Origin: Topomyia yanbarensis
Taxonomy: Eukaryota > Arthropoda > Insecta > Diptera > Culicidae
DNA: 64,000 nt
Direction: 5' to 3'
Assembly: GCF_030247195.1 (NCBI RefSeq)
Contig: NW_026683305.1
Location: forward strand, 206,501 to 270,500
A program made the translations under genes and the position numbers. Shown here piece after piece: positions 57,341-64,000 of the stretch (its first letter is position 1; each line of letters begins with the position of its first letter). The notes beneath the pieces are model-generated. The model made no database searches and was not told the DNA's origin. It saw only the letters and a program-made list of their open reading frames with translations.

Positions 57341-58345
57341 ACATAAAAAAGAAAATTGACTCACTCTTAGTCATTAATAAAAAAAGAAAAAGAAATTCTT
57401 TATTTCGCAACATAAAAACGCTATTCATGGTAAATTTCCCATAATTCAAAAATTCTCACGAAGAGCCTATCTTGGGAAGAGCTGTCAATATGCAGCATAA
57501 TTTGAAATTCAAAGTTTTGTTCATTTCTAATATAGTCAATTATTAAGCTTATTAAATATTTGCTGCTACCAAAATTCTAAACAATCTGTTTAAAAGCGAC
57601 GAAGATTCTGCTTCAGGAGTGTAGACAAGCTAGATTGATTGCTGTTAAAATGTTGATTTCAACACCTTTGTATCGTTCCGTGACTATGGCAGACCACATA
57701 TGTAATGCATTTTCTTTCCAATTTAAAAAAAATCAGACAGAAGTGACGCTATTTTCAGGTGACAATTCGAATGGTATAGAGGAGTTTAGGTCTACTTGAT
57801 AAAATTATTTCGTCGTGCAAACCTCACCCATATTCATTTCGTTACTGATATGGCGTCTTTAATTAGATTTCTTTAGAAATATTTTAGTTGTACTCGTGTT
57901 AGGATCCTTTTGGTAGTCTGGTAGTCCAATGAAAATCAAATATCAATTATTTTATACCTAACATAAGTGTGGCCAGGTGTGTCCATGCGTTAAGGCGGTT
58001 CACCTTTTCGACTTTAATATAAGTAGAAAAATGCTTGAATTAAAATAGGTTTAAGTTGGCGTAGCATCTTAGTCAGTACGAAACATTATTTATTCAAAGA
58101 CAATATGTATTATACATATATAAAAGTACATCTACTAGATAGCATAAGCACCATTCTATACGTGCTCAAAATAGAAATCAACGCAAAATTTTCGTTAACG
58201 TTAACGTTACATTCATCGAAGTGCGTTGACGATGAACGATGCAATTAACGCCAAAATCAACGCCGTTGAATGCAACGGAAAAATTATCGATTCAACGATA
58301 TTGCGTTGAAACGATAATGTTGAATCCATCGCATTAACAACCCTG

Positions 58346-58661
58346 CATCCCACTACCCTAGTAAGGATGGGTGACACTTCCCCGAAACGGCGAGTGGGCT
58401 AATGGTGCTGGCTGCCACCCGTCCCAGTAAAACTTTGGTAGGTCTCCAAGTACGTTCGAAACCCGCCACCTTAGCTGGTGCAAGTAGGCTCAGTTGAAGG
58501 CTCCTGACTAGCGCCGATCCGGCTCTGAACGCGGTACCCTATGAAGGACCGCTTCAACCCTTGCATGCGACCTCACTGCTCGCAAAGGTAACCATGGGAT
58601 CATGTGAGGCGACTACTTATTACGGGCGTAGATAGCGGCTTGGAGTTGGGACCCAAAAAGC
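58346..58661 (+). other. R1 5' UTR, part after the hAT-like insertion
   Basis: GC-richer non-coding sequence directly continues the pre-insertion R1 5' UTR (55158-55519) and leads to the ORF1 ATG at 58662. No promoter motif could be assigned. Confidence 0.6.
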
Positions 58662-60078
58662 ATGCAAGAAGACAAAATCAAAAAAAATTCTAACGGAGCA
58701 ACTGTGGTGAACCCGTTCGCTAAAGGTGGGCTAGCGAGGTCACCGACCCAGCATAACGAACAAGTGCAACAGCAAGTGCAACCACAACAGCACCAGCAGC
58801 GAGAGCAGCCTAGCGAGTCCATACAGAGCACGAGCGGCAACAAACCAACTGGACGCCAAGGAAAGCTAGGATTTCAGGTGCGCACACCGAAACCAAGTGT
58901 TACCCAAGAAGATCAGCAGCCTGGGTTACCTAAAGTGACGAAGTTGAGGCAAAAAATTGATGAACTCTACGAATTCGTCAAAAGCAAGGGCAACGTGCAC
59001 GGACATATCAAGGATCTAGTGATTACCATCAAATCCGCCGTAGCAGCAGCCGAATGCGAACATATGGCGTTACTAGAGCGAGCTGAAAACGCCGAAAATG
59101 CGCCGAAGTCCACAGCGATAGAAGAAGCAGAAGCCTATGAGACACCGAAGGGCGGCCGGGATTCTCGTTCTGTGAAAAGAATAAGGGAAACGCCAGGAGA
59201 GGAGGAACCGAAGAAGCCCAGGAAGGTCGGTGAAGGACAGCGAAAAAGCCGACAATCGCAGAGTGAATGGCGTACCGTAGAAACCGCAGAAGAGAGGAAG
59301 AAAAAACAGAAAGAAAAGGAGGAAAAGAAAAAAAAAGAAGAAAGAAGACCATTTGTCACGCCAGCAGAAGCAGAGGGGAGACGCTCTAGTCGTCAAAGTA
59401 AACGAAGGCGTGACGTACGCTGCGATCCTCAAAAGGTTGAAAAAAGTTGAAGGAGCTGGGGGAGAACGTTATAAGAACCAGGCGTACTCAGAAAGGCGAA
59501 ATGCTGTTCGAGCTGAAGAAAGATCCATTGATCAAGAGCTCGGCCTACCGGGAACTTGTGGCAGAAGCAGTGGGAGGAGAAGCGAGAGTGTGAGAGCATT
59601 AGTTCAGAAAGCAGTGGTCGAGTGCAGGAACCTGGACGAGATCGCAACGGAAGACGAAGTGAGAAGCGCGCTAATAGAGAAAGGAAACCTGGAGAGGGAG
59701 CAGATATCAATAAGCTTGAGGAAGGCGTACAGTGGCACACAGACAGCAGTGATACGCTTATCGTCAACCACAGCCAACAAGCTTATGTCGACCGGTAAGA
59801 TCAAAATCGGGTGGTAGGTGTGCTCATTGCGATTGATCCCTAGAGCCACTAAACAAATGGAGAGGTGTTTCAGATGCCTGGGTTTTGGCCATCAGGCAAG
59901 AAACTGTAGAGGCCCCGACAGATCTGATCTGTGCAGAAAATGTGGGGAGAAGGGACACATTGCTAGAGACTGCACAAAGCAACCGAAGTGCTTACTCTGC
60001 ACAAATGAGGTCGAAAAAGACCACATGACGGGAGGCTTCTTATGCCCAGAGTACAAAAAGGCGAAGGCAGGCCAATAA
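58662..60078 (+). pseudogene. R1-clade ORF1 (gag-like), frameshifted and with premature stop
   Basis: The frame 58662-59450 gives a Gln-rich N-terminus (VQQQVQPQQHQQREQ), a helical middle and a long Lys/Glu coiled segment (RKKQKEKEEKKKKEERR). The expected R1 gag block ALVVKVNEGVTYAAILKRL lies in a different frame from 59353, so there is a frameshift near 59385; the frame changes again between about 59455 and 59590. TAG at 59815-59817 interrupts the last frame just before the knuckle domain. From 59818 three cysteine knuckles follow: CFRCLGFGHQARNC, CRKCGEKGHIARDC and a third starting CLLC. In an intact element this protein would bind the RNA and target chromosomal sites. Confidence 0.8.
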
Positions 60079-60530
60079 TGATGGAGGTTACCCAGCTCAA
60101 TCTCAATCATTGTGACATTGCACAGCAACTGTTGTGGCAGTCAACAACAGAAATGAAGTGCGACGTTGCAATTATTGCAGAGCCGTATCGTGTCCCTCCC
60201 GATAACGGTAATTGGGTGGTGGATAGTGCAGGGATGGCGGCAATCCAAGTGATGGGCGGTTTCCCTGTTCAAGAAGTGGTGGATAGCACACACGAAGGTT
60301 TCGTGATCGCCAGGATAAACGGCGTATTCGTGTGTAGCTGTTATGCTCCTCCACGGTGGACACCAGAGCAATACAACCGGATGCTGGACGCATTAACCGA
60401 CTCGTTAGTCGGGTGAACGCCGGTTGTTTCAACGGAGATTTCAACGCTTGGGCCGTGGAGTGGGGTAGCAGGCTGACCAACGCACGAGGTTACAGCCTAT
60501 TGGAAGCACTGGCGAAACTGGTCGATTAGG
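60042..60530 (+). pseudogene. R1-clade ORF2 endonuclease domain, truncated
   Basis: The frame 60042-60416 overlaps the ORF1 end. It contains QLNLNHCDIAQQLL (metal-binding Asn), VAIIAEPY (catalytic Glu), HEGFVIARINGVFVCSCYAPP (Tyr region), then stops. A second frame carries NGDFNAWAVEWGS (Asp/Asn motif) up to LLEALAKLVD near 60528. The C-terminal endonuclease motif SDH is missing because a deletion joins this point to RT motif B. In R1-type elements this domain makes the site-specific first nick, here in ACAY repeats. Confidence 0.75.
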
Positions 60531-60534
60531 GTAA

Positions 60535-61655
60535 CGGCGGGAGTACCCCAGGGCTCCATACTCGGCCCAACGCTCCGGAATATTATGTACAACGGAGTGT
60601 TAACACTGGAACTGCCCAGGGGAGTAGAGATCGTCGGCTATGCAGATGATGTTGTCCTGACGATAACGGGCGAGACCCTTGAGGAGGTGGAGATGCTGAC
60701 GGCAGAGACAATAGGCATCGTGGAAACCTGGATGGTTAACGTCAGGTTGCAGCTGGCTCACCACAAGACTGAGGTAGTGCTGGTTAGCAATCGTAAGCAA
60801 ATCCAGCGTCTCCAGATCAGCATCGGGGGACAATCCATTCCATCGATGCGCGCGCTGAAGCACCTGGGTGTGATGGTTGACGATCAGTTGAATTACAACT
60901 GCCATGTCGACTATGTATGTGAGAAGGCTGCGAGGACAACTAGCGCATTGGCAAGGATCATGCCGAATTACGGAGGGGCAAGAAGCAGCACGAGACGTCT
61001 CCTGGCGAATGTCTCATCCTCAATCCTGAGATATGGTGAACCAGCATGGGCTGCTGCGCTGAACTCAAAGCGGAACCGGACGAAGTTGACAAGCACTTTT
61101 CGCCTAATGGCTGTTCGTGTCGCAAGTGCGTACAGAACGATATCGTCGGAGGCGGTATGCGAAATTGTCGGGATGATTCCCATCTGCATCACTCTGGCTG
61201 AGGACGTAGAATGCTACCAGCGGAGAAATGAACGTAATGCAAGGAGACTGGTTCGAGCGGACTCGTTGGCTAAGTGGCAGCAAGAGTGGGATTACGCGGA
61301 GAAAGGAAGGTGGACCCACCGACTCATCCCAAATGTGTCTACTTGGGTACATAGGAAGCATGGAGAGGTGAACTTCCATCTGACGCAGTTTTTGTCCGGG
61401 CATGGATGCTTCCGGAAATACCTACATCGGTTTAGACACGCTTCGTAACCCCCTTGCCCGGAGTGTGTGAACGTGCAAGAGACACCGGAACACGTGGTCT
61501 TCGAATGCCCCAGATTCGAAGAAGTCCGAAGGGGTATGCCTGATAAAACAATGGATAATATCGTCGAAGAGATGTGCCGCAACGAGCATATCTGGGACGC
61601 TGTCAACAGAGTTCTTACGAGTATACTCTCCGAGCTGCAAAGGAAGTGGCGAAGG
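60535..61655 (+). pseudogene. R1-clade ORF2 reverse transcriptase C-terminal half
   Basis: Sequence resumes at VTAGVPQGSILGPTL (motif B). The frame 60585-61448 then contains VEIVGYADDVVLT (motif C, intact YADD), AHHKTEVVLVSNRK, LKHLGVMVDDQLNYNCHVDY, ILRYGEPAWAAAL, AYRTISSEAVCEIVGMIPI, and a thumb ending FLSGHGCFRKYLHRF. A TAA at 61446-61448 interrupts the C-terminal zinc cluster CPECVNVQETPEHVVFEC, which continues in the same frame to 61661 (MCRNEHIWDAVNRVL). Motif A and the fingers are lost in the deletion. Residue blocks match the decayed fragments at 10541 and 14178. Confidence 0.85.
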
Positions 61656-62803
61656 GACTAACAAAGTAACGACATTGGTTAGAACGCCGCAGTGGAACCA
61701 CAAATAGGGTTTTGGGAGAAATTCCGCCGCCGGGAATCTCACCGACGGTGTAGACTGGGTCCACCGCCGGGGACCAGTTGAGTAGTACGCGATGTAGCAC
61801 CGGGCTCGGGTCGTCGGGGCGCCAGAGAACCGGAAGTCAGGCTCCACCGGAATCGCCGGACCGACCTCGACACTCTACCGGATAGCTCGTGAGTAGGCTA
61901 GATCCACCGTCGGGGATCAGACCGAGTAGACCGCGTCGAATAGCCAGAAGTGGGTCGTTGGGGCGCCAGTGAACCGGAAGCTACGCTCTACCCGGAATCG
62001 CTGGATGGACTTCAGCATCTGCTGGCTGGCCGTTGAGTAGGCTAGGTCCACCGCCGGGGACTAGACCGAGTAGACGAGGCGGGGAGCTTAATGGCTCACA
62101 TAAACGTACATCGGTATCGGGAGCGGTGTGCCGCCGGGGAATTCACGATAGGGCTGATTCGGCGCCGTGGACTGCCCGACAGAATAGTGACGAAAAGGGG
62201 AGCTAATTGGCTCATGAAACAAACACCGGTAACGAAAGAAATTCCGTTGTCGGGGAACTCTCAATCGGAGCAGGATAAGCGGTAAAGCTGGAAGATTTTA
62301 GTAGAGCTAAATGGCTCAAAAATGCGGGTATCGGTTTCGGGGGAAATTCCTCCGTCGGGGAACCATAGGTCGGAGTTAACCGTTGAGCACTATCCAAGCG
62401 GATCGTGATGAGGCCGGGAGCTGAATGACTCACGGAAACATGAGCTGAATGGCTCAGGGAATCAGCACCTAAACGGCTCACCACAGGAACGAGAAATAAA
62501 CGGCGACGTAATGGATGGAGAGAAGAGGCAGGAGAGGAACCCAGAGTTAAATCAAAGCTCATAGATCGTGCCACTCCATGAACCAAGCGAGGCTCCGAGA
62601 TAGAGCAGCAGAAAGAGGTGCGACGAAAGCGCAACGAACCCCCCCACGAAGTAATACGATGACGTAGTTCGGTGGGGAAGAAGGGCGTAAAAAGTAAGGA
62701 ATGTTTTTAGTGGTTAGGCACGAATGTGAGTCGTGAGTCCCACACAGTGCCAATACACTACAGGCCAGGCTTTTGAAACTTTTTTAACCTTACTATAAAA
62801 AAA
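61656..62803 (+). repeat. R1 3' UTR with two internal repeat systems
   Basis: From 61730 a degenerate ~90-bp unit (TCCACCG.CGGGGA.CAG, GAGTAG, GTCG(G/T)(G/T)GGCGCCAG.GAACC) appears about three times to 62070. From 62085 the motif GAGCT.AATGGCTCA recurs near 62087, 62201, 62305, 62420, 62443 and 62464. It is self-complementary at its ends (GAGC/GCTC). The final bases CAGGCCAGGCTTTTGAAAC to the A-run are the conserved 3' terminus shared with 15975-16008. Confidence 0.65.
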
Positions 62804-62995
62804 CACACACACACACATACACACATACATACACACACACATACAAACTTTTTCCGATCTCGACGAACTGAGTCGAATGGGATGTGACACTCGGCCCTCC
62901 GGGCCGGGATTATGTTAACGTTTTTCAGAGTGATTGCATAACCTTACTATATGGGAAAGGCAAAAATATGCCAAAATCCAAAAAAGTGAATCGTA

Positions 62996-64000
62996 ATGAA
63001 AAACATGATTTCTTGCGAATGTTTCTTTAGCGAAGTTATGATTAGAACCCATTATTCATCTTGTGCCAACACAAGTAGCTTATGACGCCACGTTTGTTGT
63101 TGCTAAAAAGTAATTGAATCTAGAAGCGCGCGAAATCTCGGAATCAAAGAAGTAGCCGCCCCAAAAAATAACTTCAACTGAAAGTAAGTGTTGGTTCACG
63201 CAAAACTTTTGGCCCCACTGCGTGAGAAGTTTCGTTCTCACGCAAAGATTGGTGCTACCGGGCACCAATTATACCGGTTTTTCTAGCCCTTCTGGCAACC
63301 GGGTAATGTTCAGAAGTAGTGAGCCAACATTAGCTCACTCTATGAGCGTGACTAGCATTTCAGTCTAGAATAAACCTTCATCGAAAGTGGATCACTTTTT
63401 CGATCCTGAAAACTAGTGTATGTTTAATAAAATAAAGTTACCGTGTGCAAGGTGTAAGCCGTATGTAGGCGATTAAAGGCAGTGTTTAGTACAGTGAAAA
63501 AGTGCAGTTTAACTAGCCCGAAAACTCCTGCACTAAGTTCTTCGCTGTGTGTTCGGTGCATCTGATAGCAGTCACCGTAAGTTTTCGCTGCTTCTCGTGC
63601 AGTTCTGTTTTATGCTCGCCTTAATTGCGAGCTGCTATTCGGTGGTCGTCGTTTTGCTGCTGCTCGGCGGTAATTTTGGATACCTGCACCAGGTAACATT
63701 GCATGCTGCAAGTAGGGTACGTGTACCTGTAGGTTCATCCTACCGGAAAATTCTGGTGACATCGAACAAAATCACAACGTAGGGGTAAACGACATCAGTA
63801 AGTGACATATTAAACATTCTTTGTTGATCATGAAACTTGTTAAGCATACAAAACCTGATCAATAAAATCATGCTTTGTATGCTCATGCATGCTTTGCAGC
63901 CTTTTTGAAAAAAAAATAACCGGGTACCGGTATTTTCCCGGTACTACCGGTACTGGGACTGTCAGTACCGTGGAACTGGTTATCGCCAAAAAGGGTTATC
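62996..64000. other. Unassigned right edge
   Basis: The part 63190-63290 has GTGAGAA/TTCTCAC and GGTGC/GCACC inverse words. An AATAAA precedes CCTTCATCG at 63371. The short frame 63549-63782 starts with a hydrophobic stretch after S/R residues (LLLVQFCFMLALIA), but no family is recognised. At 63920-63975 CCGGTA/TACCGG words repeat. An LTR or host leader sequence is possible; nothing decides between them. Confidence 0.25.

Larger units (their letters stand above)
55528..58345. mobile_element. hAT-like non-autonomous element in the R1 5' UTR
   Basis: The ends are CAGGGTTGTTAACG and the inverse of GCATTAACAACCCTG, with a further GAATTCAAC/GGATTCAAC match inside. The flanks CATTCCAC (55520-55527) and CATCCCAC (58346-58353) form an 8-bp target duplication with one mismatch, the hAT hallmark. 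Subterminal regions are rich in CGTTGA/TCAACG words on both strands (55540-55670, 58195-58320), possible transposase binding sites. The interior is AT-rich without a transposase frame and contains three smaller elements. R1 sequence resumes directly after it. Confidence 0.8.
55158..62803 (+). mobile_element. R1-clade non-LTR retrotransposon in an (ACAY)n target
   Basis: The element starts AGGGGGCAGCAGGGACAGG after ACACATACAC and ends CCTTACTATAAAAAAA before CACACACACATACAC. It therefore sits inside the ACAT/ACAC microsatellite of a family X unit. Excluding the hAT-like insertion it is about 4.8 kb: a 5' UTR with 21 C's (55203-55223), ORF1 (58662-60078, broken), endonuclease (60042-60530), RT (60535-61655) and a repeat-rich 3' UTR. 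A block between endonuclease and RT motif B is deleted. R1-clade lineages such as Waldo are known for (ACAY)n targets, and this copy has that placement. Confidence 0.8.
53565..62995 (+). repeat. Family X copy with tandemly amplified 3' half, invaded by an R1 element
   Basis: It begins CCTGTTTTAATCCACCTAAC. From 53855 a unit that opens CGGGATTAGGTTGACG and closes CTCGGCCCTCC repeats at 54311 and 54757 (456 and 446 bp). A third unit is split by the R1 element (55158-62803) and closes at 62902, then a final partial unit ends near 62995. Units are about 95 percent alike. Minus frames reading MMLNVFKVHETSRFDANSKK occur in each unit and are repeat artefacts. Confidence 0.75.

Noticed and set aside
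59029..59432. Phe-rich minus-strand frames over R1 ORF1
   Set aside because: These are antisense shadows of the Lys/Glu-rich coiled segment of the plus-strand gag.

Overview
This is eukaryotic, transposon-dense, AT-rich DNA, most likely from a culicine mosquito (Aedes-like). The evidence is the mix of elements: I-clade, R1-clade, RTE-like and CR1-like non-LTR retrotransposons, Ty3/gypsy gag remnants, and many MITEs with Transib, hAT, pogo/mariner and piggyBac signatures. The only confident host coding sequence is one exon on the minus strand at 45637-45866. It encodes the MORN-repeat N-terminus of junctophilin and ends in a canonical splice donor. Much of the right half may therefore be intron or flank of that gene. 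A degenerate C2H2 zinc-finger fragment (17304-17591) is the only other possible host piece.

Layout. 1-9.3 kb: two Ty3/gypsy-type gag regions on the minus strand. The first (1-982) is open to the window edge. The second (6429-7571 plus about 3690-4450) is split by a 2-kb Transib-like foldback element. 9.7-16 kb: decayed R1-clade fragments, an RTE-like pseudogene and a degenerate piece of a tandem repeat met again at 36 kb. 16.8-22 kb: a TA-flanked MITE, the zinc-finger fragment and a 3.7-kb Transib-like foldback element. 23.7-31.35 kb: a recent 850-bp tandem duplication whose second copy holds a nearly complete I-clade retrotransposon (24827-30756, minus). 32-35 kb: a MITE, a 411-bp pure (TA)n tract and a 1.2-kb hAT-like foldback. 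35.4-43 kb: a 7.2-kb pogo-like element with about 2-kb inverted arms built of ~146-bp subunits, sitting inside an older dispersed repeat (called family X here) and carrying a dead CR1-like retroelement in its loop. 43-51.6 kb: a gypsy 5' LTR plus broken gag, the junctophilin exon, three MITEs and a second CR1-like fragment. 51.6-63 kb: family X copies, one with a tandemly amplified 3' half. An R1-clade element is inserted in an (ACAY)n tract of that array, a 2.8-kb hAT-like element is inserted in the R1 5' UTR, and two piggyBac-type MITEs plus a hairpin lie inside the hAT-like element. 63-64 kb: unassigned.

No autonomous, intact element is present. The I-clade copy is closest: its endonuclease, reverse transcriptase and RNase H catalytic residues are all visible, but one frameshift separates RT from RNase H. 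The most informative signals are structural: the CTCF-like motif array at ~146-bp spacing in the giant inverted arms, the Transib-like elements whose ends match the V(D)J heptamer, the R1 element in its microsatellite target, and the precise empty-site/filled-site pair around the I element.
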